The notes beneath the pieces are model-generated. The model was given only the letters and a program-made list of their open reading frames with translations, ran no database searches and was not told the DNA's origin. A stretch of DNA of 7,008 bases from Thermoflexales bacterium (GTDB lineage: Bacteria; Chloroflexota; Anaerolineae; Fen-1058): contig JADGQE010000214.1 in assembly GCA_017882055.1 (NCBI GenBank), forward strand, positions 1-7,008. Direction: 5' to 3'. Position numbers and translations under genes: made by a program. This document shows positions 1 through 5,509 of the stretch, one piece after another (the stretch's first letter is position 1; each line of letters opens with the position of its first letter).

Positions 1-1
1 G

Positions 2-150
2 GTGTCACCCCGAGCATAGCGAGGGGTCTCTACGACAGTGGTAGAGATTCCGCCCATGTCCGGCGCAGTGCGCCGGCGCCTGGCGGGCCACCCGTGCATC
101 GCACGGGACATGGCCTGGGCCGCCAGGCGTCGCTACGCTCGGAATGACAC
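2..150. repeat. Interspersed element with imperfect terminal inverted repeats (REP/MITE-like)
   Basis: The outer arms, 2-22 and 130-150, are inverted copies matching at 18 of 21 positions. Nested pairings lie inside: 27-33 with 41-47 (TCTCTAC/GTAGAGA), 60-67 with 69-76 (CCGGCGCA/TGCGCCGG), 78-86 with 120-128 (GCCTGGCGG/CCGCCAGGC) and 91-97 with 101-107 (CCCGTGC/GCACGGG). The whole block could therefore fold into a long branched hairpin in either strand. The outer arm resembles the GTGTCATTCCGAGCG-type interspersed repeats I associate with Chloroflexota and some other genomes. The short reading frame across it on the minus strand is not credible as a gene. The left flank is outside the window, so a target-site duplication cannot be tested. 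It may be a non-autonomous mobile element, or a structured tail downstream of a gene beyond the window edge. Confidence 0.7.
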
Positions 151-179
151 GACCGTAAACGAAACTGGAATTCGCTATA

Positions 180-264
180 GTGATTAGTGTTTGGTGATTG
201 GTGATTGGTCAACCAGTCAACCAGTCAACCAGTTGACCAATTGACCAGTTGACCAGTTGGCCAA
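180..264. repeat. Degenerate 7/8-bp tandem repeat tract abutting the protease stop codon
   Basis: The tract starts with four 7-bp units (GTGATTA, GTGTTTG, then GTGATTG twice; 180-207). It continues with seven 8-bp units: GTCAACCA three times (208-231), then GTTGACCA, ATTGACCA, GTTGACCA and GTTGGCCA (232-263). The GTCAAC units and the GTTGAC units are reverse complements of each other, so the two halves can pair in 6-bp blocks. A perfect 12-bp palindrome (AGTTGGCCAACT, 255-266) overlaps the protease stop codon. The tract sits directly 3' of the protease and could act as an mRNA 3' structure. There is no run of U residues, so I do not call an intrinsic terminator. The 29 bases between this tract and the element at 2-150 hold nothing I recognise. 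Confidence 0.85.
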
Positions 265-3200
265 CTAACTCTTCTTACGAACCACTGGTAGATATGCCTT
301 ATACGGCTGCACGGCCAGCCAGCTGCCGGTCTGCCACACATCCATTCCATCTGAAATCACTGCGCCGCCATAATACAGCGTATCACTCAAAACCAGCGTC
401 CCGGTTGCTTGATACGTTAACGTCACCACCTGTCCTGCCGAAATCGATCCGGCCCAACTGATCGTACCGCTGAGTTCATTCGCCCCGCCGACGCTGGCCG
501 AGAGCGTGCCGCTGATCAGCGTTTGACTGAACGGCAGAGACGCGTTGATTTCCGTCGTTGGAGCGTCTACGCCCAGGTTGCGCGCGGTCAATGTCCACGT
601 CACTGCGTCACGCGGATGGATCAGCGTACGCGACGGGCTCAGGTCAAGCGCGAACGTCGGCGCGTCGATCGACAAGCGCGCCGTCGTGGTGAAGCACAAA
701 GCATGATCGACATCGCATAACGTCAACGGCAACGTCACCTGACTGCCCGCGCTTAGACTCGGATCGAGTATCATGGCAATCGTGTGTGTCACTGATTGAC
801 CCGGCATCAATGAGCCACTCCACGTTAAGGGATCACCGCCTGTATAGGTCAGCCCTGACGGCAATGTTGCTGTAAACGCCGCTTGATTGATCCTGGCAGG
901 TCCATCGTCGACTGCAATCAGTGTCGCAGTGACTGGCTCGCCGGGAGAAGCCACCGTCCGATCGAACTTCACGCTCGAACTGCCCAACCATGACAAATAA
1001 CCGACGCTGCGATTCATCACTTCGGGCTGCGCGGCCAGCGGCAAACCTTCGAAGCCGAAGGCCATGAACAGCGTCTTGCCAAAATCGCCATAGCGATGCG
1101 TCACCGCAATCGGGCGAGCATGATCGCCGATCAGCGCAATTTGCGCATCGGGCTGCGGTGCCAATGCCAGGCTGAAATTCGGATAAGGAAACACGAGCGG
1201 TTCAAATATCAAACCCTCAAACAAGCTGCCGGACGGGCCAGTCGCTGCGGATGCAATCCAATCTTCGGAATACGCCAGCACCCCTAGCGCGCTGCTGCCA
1301 AAATTCGTCAGGCCATCTTGACTCATGTAACCTTGCGAGGACAGCCATAATCTGCCGCCGTTCGACAGATACTGCGACAGCAATTGCTCATCGCTATTGG
1401 TTAAGGTTTGGAACCAATCGTAGCCGGTGAACCAGATCACTTCGGGATACCAGTCTAATCGATTGATTGAAGGCACGGCCGGTTCGGGGCCGGCCCAGCT
1501 GGTCGGCACCCGCCATAAATCGTAAGAGAGGCCATTGGCGGCCAGCGAACTGCGATACGGTGCATTGACCGGATACCAACGATCATCGTCAACGATCAAG
1601 ACACTGCCCGGCGCTTTGAAGATCAGCGTGCTTGAAAGGCTCAGGCTGGGTGACACGGTCGAGTGAGCGAAGATCGTCACGGTCTGCGTCGTGCCGGGCG
1701 CCAGGTCAGGCGGAAGATTGACGGTGACGGTAATCGATTGCTGCGTGCAGGAATTGAGCGTTGCGATCGTCGGGCTGATTGATGCGGCCCAGAGGCTGTC
1801 GACGCTGAGATTGAACGCCGCCGACGAAAGCTCGTCGAAGTTATAGAGCGTCACCGCACCCGTGACGCTCGTGCCGGGCGGGCCGATCGATGGATCAAGC
1901 GGGGGTACCAGCGTGTAATTGAACCTCGAACGCGGACTGGCGAAGTAGGCCAGCGTGCGTGAGATGACGTCCTCACGCGCGGTTTCGTCGGCGATCGCTT
2001 CAAAGCCATAAGCGAGATAGACTGCTCGATGAGGCTGGCATAACCCCACTGTTTGCCCGCCCGATTGCCCCGGCGCGTAATCAAAGGCATCGCTGGTCAG
2101 CAGCGGATTAAGCGAAGCGATCAGATCCGGCGAAGCCTGGTTGTTCGCTCCACCCGCGCCGCTAATGGATACGACTTGCCCGGCAAAATTGTTGCTGCCT
2201 GTCAAAATCCGAGTCGGTCCATTATCGGCCACGAACTGCGCCAGTAGTTGATTGGAATAGTAAGGCGAGTAGGTCCATTGAGCGTCCCAGTAGCCAACGT
2301 CTTGTCCACTCAAGAGAAGATGTCCGCCTGCGCCGAGGTAGCTGCTGATGGCGCTGCCGGCATTGATGTAATTGGGCGAATCCTGGGGGGACGACCAAAT
2401 CACGGTGTCATACAGCTTCAGCGTCGACGAGGTCGGAACATCGGTGTTGAGGTCTGCAATCGGCCAGGACGTGTAGCTATAGCCCAGATCATCCAGCGCA
2501 TTTTGATAGTAGCTGATCTGACTGCCGTTGTACCAGCGGCCGCCATCGACCAACAGAATATTCGGCGCGTCCGGCAGCGCGAAGTTCTGTATCACAGTCT
2601 GCCCGGCGATAATGGTCACCGTCGCGGTCAAGATGCGATGCGCCGGCGACTGCACGCGTAACACGTAGGTGCCGCCCGGCAATGCAATCGAATACGCGCC
2701 GGCTACAGCCACGGTCACTGGCGTATTCTGAACCGCAATGGTGCCGGTTACTGAAACTGTTCCAGTGAGGTCCGTAAGGCGTCCTTGCACTACACCCGTC
2801 GGCAGCGGCGTCAAGATAAAGTCGCGTCGTGTTACAGTACCGGTCAGCACCATCACATTGATCGGCGTCGAAGACGCGTAGCCAAACGCCGAAGCCGTGA
2901 CGGTATAAATCGACGGAATCAGGCTTATCCCGTAGGTGCCAGAAACACCCGTGGTGACATCAGAGGCTATGTCGTCAATCGAGGCAGCGTGAATCGTCGC
3001 GCCAACGATCGGCGTAGCCATGTCACTGCGCGTGACCATGCCCGTGATCGCGCCAGTGTGGGCCACAGCCAGGACTGCATTCAAGGCATCGACCCGACCC
3101 CAACCATAAACGTTATTGGGATAGGTATCCGTGGTTGGATGAATCGCCGTGCTGGTCAAGGCGTAACGCGTCGCCGTGATCGTCAAACCGGGTGCAGCCG

Positions 3201-4563
3201 ATCGCATCAACGCGGCAACGCCCGCCACGTGCGGCGCCGCCATCGAGGTGCCGCTAAGCGTCATGTACGCACCACCCGGAAAGCTCGACAGGATATTCAC
3301 GCCTGGCGCAGACAGATCGGGTTTGATCGGCCCGAGCGGCGACGGGCCGCGACTTGAGAACCAGGCGATGCTGTCGAAGTTGTCGGTTGCACCGATACCA
3401 AATGATTCGGGATACGAAGCCGGTGAGCCGACCGTAGCGCTGCCTGGCCCGCTATTGCCATTGCTGAAAAACGTGACGATACCGGCATTGTTCAACGCAA
3501 TGACATCCGGGCGGAACGTTGTATCGGTGCCATCCGTCGAGCCCCACGAATTGCTCAAGATATCCGGCGCCTTGGTCGGATCGCCGCCGGGCGCCATGAT
3601 CCATTGGAAGCCGGCGTGAATCCAACTGTCGTAACCGTTGCCCGAACTATCGAGCACGCGCGCCGCGATCCACTGTGCGCCTGGCGCCACACCAATGCCG
3701 CCGCTGCCAACAATAGTCCCCAGCGTGTGTGTGCCGTGGCCGTTGCCATCATATGGATATTGCGTGTTCAAGCCGGTGGTATCAATCCAACTAAAAATGT
3801 GGTTGGCTAGGCCCTTGGGGTTATAGCCGCGATACGCCGCTTGAAGTGCGGGATGCTGCCAGTCCACGCCCGTGTCCATGTTGGCGACAACGACGCCTGT
3901 ACCACTGATATTTAACGCTGACCAAACTTGATCGGCGTGAATTTGTGAGATGTTCCACTGGACTGACGGCTGATCCCGAATTCTAAATTCTGTATTCTGT
4001 ATTCTGAATTCGGGATCGACCCAATGCCGGTACTGATCGAGTTGGATCAAAGCCACATCATCGCGCGCAGCTAATGCATACAAAGTCGATCGGCTCACGC
4101 GCGCGGCCAGACTGTTATTGATCCACAACGATCGGACTTCGGCGGCCCGCCCGGCGCTCTGTTCCGCAACGAGAAATGATTGTACTCCGGCCTGCGATCG
4201 AGCGGCGGTGGCCTGCAGGGATTGAACTTGCGCCACGCGGTGTTCGGCCAACGAAGCCGCTGGAGAGAGTGGAGACGCTGAAACCGGGGACGCCTTCACC
4301 ATCACGATCACGCGCCAGTCTGCGGTCTGTAAGTCGCTCGCTGTAGCTAATATTTGCTTAAGTAATTGCGGGTGAATCTTGCGCATCAACTCCGGAGTAA
4401 GCGTCAACGGCGAAGAAGCAACCAGTGTCGAAGTCAAATTTTCGGGGCTGACGGCTGATGGCTGACGGCTGACGGCGAGACCTGAAGGCCGTATTAACCA
4501 CAATCCCACCGCGACCAGCAGTAACGTAAACAAAAAGCGTATCATATTTTGGGGTCGTCGCAT
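265..4563 (-). CDS. Secreted multidomain subtilisin-like serine protease (S8 family, bacillopeptidase F-like)
   Basis: This 1432-residue exported endopeptidase opens with a signal segment (hydrophobic core about 8-24). An I9-inhibitor-like propeptide follows at about 83-178. The S8 catalytic domain (about 205-500) has Asp230 (MDTGVD), His276 (GHGTHT), oxyanion Asn370 (SNGNSGPG) and Ser440 (SGTSMAAPH), so it should be active. Motifs such as NISQIHADQVW and ILSNSWGS fit bacillopeptidase F-like S8 enzymes. Downstream are carboxypeptidase-regulatory-like beta modules (about 504-583 and 588-665), a Rossmann-like module (668-875), a beta-sandwich (877-985), a second copy of the Rossmann-like module (987-1195) and two DUF11/CARDB-like beta domains (about 1197-1290 and 1300-1420). 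The protein ends YKAYLPVVRKKS, with no LPXTG motif. The ATG at 4563 lies one base after the predicted transcript start; Met7 (4545) is an alternative start, and neither has a clear ribosome binding site. Two heptad-repeat tracts are translated in frame. The likely role is breakdown of external protein; the substrate is unknown. Confidence 0.93.
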   Translation of the reverse strand: MRRPQNMIRFLFTLLLVAVGLWLIRPSGLAVSRQPSAVSPENLTSTLVASSPLTLTPELMRKIHPQLLKQILATASDLQTADWRVIVMVKASPVSASPLSPAASLAEHRVAQVQSLQATAARSQAGVQSFLVAEQSAGRAAEVRSLWINNSLAARVSRSTLYALAARDDVALIQLDQYRHWVDPEFRIQNTEFRIRDQPSVQWNISQIHADQVWSALNISGTGVVVANMDTGVDWQHPALQAAYRGYNPKGLANHIFSWIDTTGLNTQYPYDGNGHGTHTLGTIVGSGGIGVAPGAQWIAARVLDSSGNGYDSWIHAGFQWIMAPGGDPTKAPDILSNSWGSTDGTDTTFRPDVIALNNAGIVTFFSNGNSGPGSATVGSPASYPESFGIGATDNFDSIAWFSSRGPSPLGPIKPDLSAPGVNILSSFPGGAYMTLSGTSMAAPHVAGVAALMRSAAPGLTITATRYALTSTAIHPTTDTYPNNVYGWGRVDALNAVLAVAHTGAITGMVTRSDMATPIVGATIHAASIDDIASDVTTGVSGTYGISLIPSIYTVTASAFGYASSTPINVMVLTGTVTRRDFILTPLPTGVVQGRLTDLTGTVSVTGTIAVQNTPVTVAVAGAYSIALPGGTYVLRVQSPAHRILTATVTIIAGQTVIQNFALPDAPNILLVDGGRWYNGSQISYYQNALDDLGYSYTSWPIADLNTDVPTSSTLKLYDTVIWSSPQDSPNYINAGSAISSYLGAGGHLLLSGQDVGYWDAQWTYSPYYSNQLLAQFVADNGPTRILTGSNNFAGQVVSISGAGGANNQASPDLIASLNPLLTSDAFDYAPGQSGGQTVGLCQPHRAVYLAYGFEAIADETAREDVISRTLAYFASPRSRFNYTLVPPLDPSIGPPGTSVTGAVTLYNFDELSSAAFNLSVDSLWAASISPTIATLNSCTQQSITVTVNLPPDLAPGTTQTVTIFAHSTVSPSLSLSSTLIFKAPGSVLIVDDDRWYPVNAPYRSSLAANGLSYDLWRVPTSWAGPEPAVPSINRLDWYPEVIWFTGYDWFQTLTNSDEQLLSQYLSNGGRLWLSSQGYMSQDGLTNFGSSALGVLAYSEDWIASAATGPSGSLFEGLIFEPLVFPYPNFSLALAPQPDAQIALIGDHARPIAVTHRYGDFGKTLFMAFGFEGLPLAAQPEVMNRSVGYLSWLGSSSVKFDRTVASPGEPVTATLIAVDDGPARINQAAFTATLPSGLTYTGGDPLTWSGSLMPGQSVTHTIAMILDPSLSAGSQVTLPLTLCDVDHALCFTTTARLSIDAPTFALDLSPSRTLIHPRDAVTWTLTARNLGVDAPTTEINASLPFSQTLISGTLSASVGGANELSGTISWAGSISAGQVVTLTYQATGTLVLSDTLYYGGAVISDGMDVWQTGSWLAVQPYKAYLPVVRKKS
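3972..4017. repeat. In-frame heptad repeat with perfect 12-bp inverted ends inside the protease gene
   Basis: Five 7-bp units (AATTCTA, AATTCTG, TATTCTG, TATTCTG, AATTCGG; 3979-4013) are bounded by a perfect 12-bp inverted repeat, GATCCCGAATTC (3972-3983) and GAATTCGGGATC (4006-4017). On the coding strand this reads as DPEFRIQNTEFRIRDQ (about residues 183-198). It falls exactly between the I9-like propeptide and the start of the mature catalytic domain, a linker that tolerates insertions. The adjoining bases 3961-3974 (GACTGAC, GGCTGAT) also look like two degenerate units of the repeat at 4446-4480. It appears to be a repeat that entered the gene without breaking the frame. Confidence 0.8.
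4446..4480. repeat. In-frame GGCTGAC heptad repeat just after the protease signal peptide
   Basis: Four contiguous 7-bp units, GGCTGAC, GGCTGAT, GGCTGAC, GGCTGAC (4446-4473), are followed by a decayed unit (GGCGAGA). On the minus strand they encode LAVSRQPSAVSP, about residues 29-40, directly after the hydrophobic signal segment and before the propeptide. The tract has the same unit length as the one at 3979-4013 but a different unit sequence. The encoded peptide is low in complexity and probably a flexible linker. Confidence 0.75.
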
Positions 4564-4570
4564 GTTGGAG

Positions 4571-4599
4571 ATTATAACTCAGGTAGAGGTGTTTGACAC
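4571..4599 (-). promoter_or_regulatory. Likely sigma-70-type promoter of the protease gene (leaderless)
   Basis: On the minus strand a consensus -10 hexamer TATAAT (4576-4571) is preceded after 17 bp by GTGTCA (4599-4594), which matches the -35 consensus TTGACA at four of six positions. The predicted transcription start is near 4564, one base before the ATG at 4563. That implies a leaderless mRNA and would explain the missing Shine-Dalgarno sequence. If translation instead starts at Met7 (4545), the leader would be about 19 nt, still with no visible ribosome binding site. Confidence 0.55.
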
Positions 4600-4621
4600 T
4601 GTCAGAGGGGTGACATACAAT
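4593..4621 (+). promoter_or_regulatory. Near-consensus sigma-70-type promoter for the lipoprotein (and probably MFS) gene
   Basis: A perfect -35 hexamer TTGACA (4593-4598), a 17-bp spacer and a -10 TACAAT (4616-4621, five of six consensus) form a strong housekeeping promoter. The transcript should start near 4628, giving a leader of about 66 nt before the ATG at 4694. This placement also argues against any translation start upstream of 4628 for the lipoprotein. The -35 overlaps the -35 region of the divergent protease promoter. Confidence 0.75.
4594..4604. promoter_or_regulatory. Candidate operator palindrome TGACA-C-TGTCA shared by the divergent promoters
   Basis: This is a perfect 11-bp dyad (TGACA, central C, TGTCA) lying over the -35 hexamers of both predicted promoters. 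A further half-site TGACA occurs at 4611-4615, 17 bp from the first and next to the plus-strand -10. A dimeric regulator bound here could block RNA polymerase in both directions. The binding protein is unknown and no regulator gene lies in the window. Because half of the dyad coincides with a consensus -35, part of it could arise by chance. Confidence 0.4.
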
Positions 4622-4634
4622 ACATCCGGCGCGC

Positions 4635-4664
4635 TGCGTATTCCGCGCCCACTTCAGATACGCA
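4635..4664 (+). other. Small inverted repeat in the lipoprotein mRNA leader
   Basis: TGCGTA (4635-4640) and TACGCA (4659-4664) are perfect inverted copies separated by 18 nt within the predicted 66-nt leader. They could form a weak stem-loop about 20 nt upstream of the ribosome binding site. The stem is only 6 bp, so a regulatory role is speculative. I recognise no known riboswitch class. Confidence 0.2.
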
Positions 4665-4683
4665 ACCCGGAGTACGTTTTTCT

Positions 4684-4687
4684 GAGG
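4684..4687 (+). promoter_or_regulatory. Ribosome binding site fixing the lipoprotein start
   Basis: GAGG lies 6 nt before the ATG at 4694 and is the only Shine-Dalgarno-like motif close to a start codon here. With the promoter at 4593-4621, it selects 4694 rather than the in-frame ATG at 4562. Confidence 0.6.
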
Positions 4688-4693
4688 CCATTG

Positions 4694-5398
4694 ATGAAAC
4701 ACTTTCTAAAAGTCGTCGCTCTGCTCACCTTCACCCTGCTCAGTGCCTGCGGCCCATCCTTACCGAGTGTGCCGCCGGGCGACATCGTCACGCGATCGGG
4801 CGAGGCGATGCTCAAGGTGCCGTCGATGCACTTCAAGATTGACATCAGCGGTGCGCCGGTCTACCTCAACAAATCGGTCTCTTTATCCCTGCGCAGCGTC
4901 GAAGGCGACTTCGCCCGGCCCGATAGCATGGGCGTGCACCTCAAAGTCATCGCCGCCGTCGCCGCGGCCGAAATGGATATGATCGCGCTGGGCAACGAGC
5001 AGTACGTGACCAGCATCCTCACCGGCAAATGGGAAGTGCTGCCGCCGCAGTTCGGTTTCAATCCGGCGATCATGTTCGATCCAAAAGTGGGCATCGAGCA
5101 GTTGCTGAAAAACGGCATCGACAACGCGCAGTTAATCGGCGTTGAATCGCTCGACGGCGTCAACGTATATCACGTCAAAGGCAGCCTCGACGGAGCGCGG
5201 GTACAGGGTATGAGCGGCGGGATGATTGGCATGGGCCGGATCGATGCGGAGCTATGGTCCGAAGGCGGTACGTTTGTGCCGCGCCGCGCCATCCTGATCG
5301 ACACCGCGAGCGACCCGGAGAAGCCATCGACCTGGACAATGTCGTTTGCGTCGTTCGGCAAAACGGTCAACATCACGGCACCGACGATAGGACAGTAG
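4694..5398 (+). CDS. LppX/LprAFG-family (LprG-like) lipid-carrier lipoprotein
   Basis: This 234-residue lipoprotein has a short signal peptide (MKHFLKVVALLTFTLLSAC) with lipobox LSAC, so Cys19 should be lipidated and anchor the protein on the outer face of the cytoplasmic membrane. The mature part resembles the LppX_LprAFG family: an early helix then MHFKIDISG, a run of beta strands (VHLKVIAAVAAAEMDMIAL), YVTSILTGKWEVLPPQFGFNPAIMFDP, a helix with GIEQLLKNG, then GVNVYHVKGSL and a closing strand (WTMSFASFGKTVNI). In mycobacteria this fold is a half-barrel with a hydrophobic cavity that carries acylated lipids. Here the MFS gene downstream matches the lprG-Rv1410c arrangement. The longer in-frame start at 4562 is rejected because it precedes the promoter and would bury the lipobox at residue 63. 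Family call fairly sure; ligand unknown. Confidence 0.85.
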   Translation: MKHFLKVVALLTFTLLSACGPSLPSVPPGDIVTRSGEAMLKVPSMHFKIDISGAPVYLNKSVSLSLRSVEGDFARPDSMGVHLKVIAAVAAAEMDMIALGNEQYVTSILTGKWEVLPPQFGFNPAIMFDPKVGIEQLLKNGIDNAQLIGVESLDGVNVYHVKGSLDGARVQGMSGGMIGMGRIDAELWSEGGTFVPRRAILIDTASDPEKPSTWTMSFASFGKTVNITAPTIGQ

Positions 5399-5417
5399 GC
5401 CGCTTCGCGTGGTCGAT

Positions 5418-5497
5418 TAGTCAACTAGTGATGGGTGACCAGTCACCAATGGCCCAATCACCAGTTGACCAATTACCAATCGCCCAATTACCCGTTA
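5418..5497. repeat. Degenerate 7/8-bp tandem repeat in the lipoprotein-MFS spacer
   Basis: The units mostly end in CC: GGGTGACC, AGTCACC, AATGGCCC, AATCACC, AGTTGACC, AATTACC, AATCGCCC, AATTACCC (5433-5493), with more decayed units on each side. Lengths run 8,7,8,7,8,7,8,8, giving a higher-order period of about 15 bp. A 15-base word (ACCAGTTGACCAATT, 5460-5474) is identical to 228-242, so this tract and the one at 180-264 belong to one repeat family. It fills most of the 111-bp gap between two genes that probably share a transcript. I see no clear promoter or terminator in it. Confidence 0.8.
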
Positions 5498-5509
5498 ACT
5501 GACTTCATC

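Noticed and set aside
30..212. 60-codon minus-strand open frame at the window start
   Set aside because: It is produced by translating the inverted-repeat element and part of the tandem repeat. It has no plausible start signal or protein family.
180..264. CRISPR-like array
   Set aside because: Units are only 7-8 bp and directly adjoining, with no spacers and no cas gene in the window.
2248..3619. Plus-strand open frames of 137, 190 and 147 codons
   Set aside because: They lie antisense to the protease coding sequence, are rich in Arg and Gly as expected from shadow frames of GC-rich coding DNA, and show no recognisable domain.
3972..4017. Intrinsic terminator hairpin
   Set aside because: It lies within a continuous coding frame between two essential protease domains and has no U-run after the stem.
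4562..4693. N-terminal extension of the lipoprotein frame beginning at ATG 4562
   Set aside because: It starts upstream of the strong promoter at 4593-4621, places the lipobox cysteine at residue 63, and overlaps the protease start. The ATG at 4694 has a ribosome binding site and gives a textbook lipoprotein signal.
4358..4702. Minus-strand frame of 114 codons across the divergent promoter region
   Set aside because: It overlaps the protease 5' end in another frame and reads through both predicted promoters. It has no family resemblance.
5399..5509. Separate promoter for the MFS gene in the spacer
   Set aside because: The spacer is mostly degenerate repeat. I find no -35/-10 pair with acceptable spacing, so co-transcription with the lipoprotein is the simpler reading.
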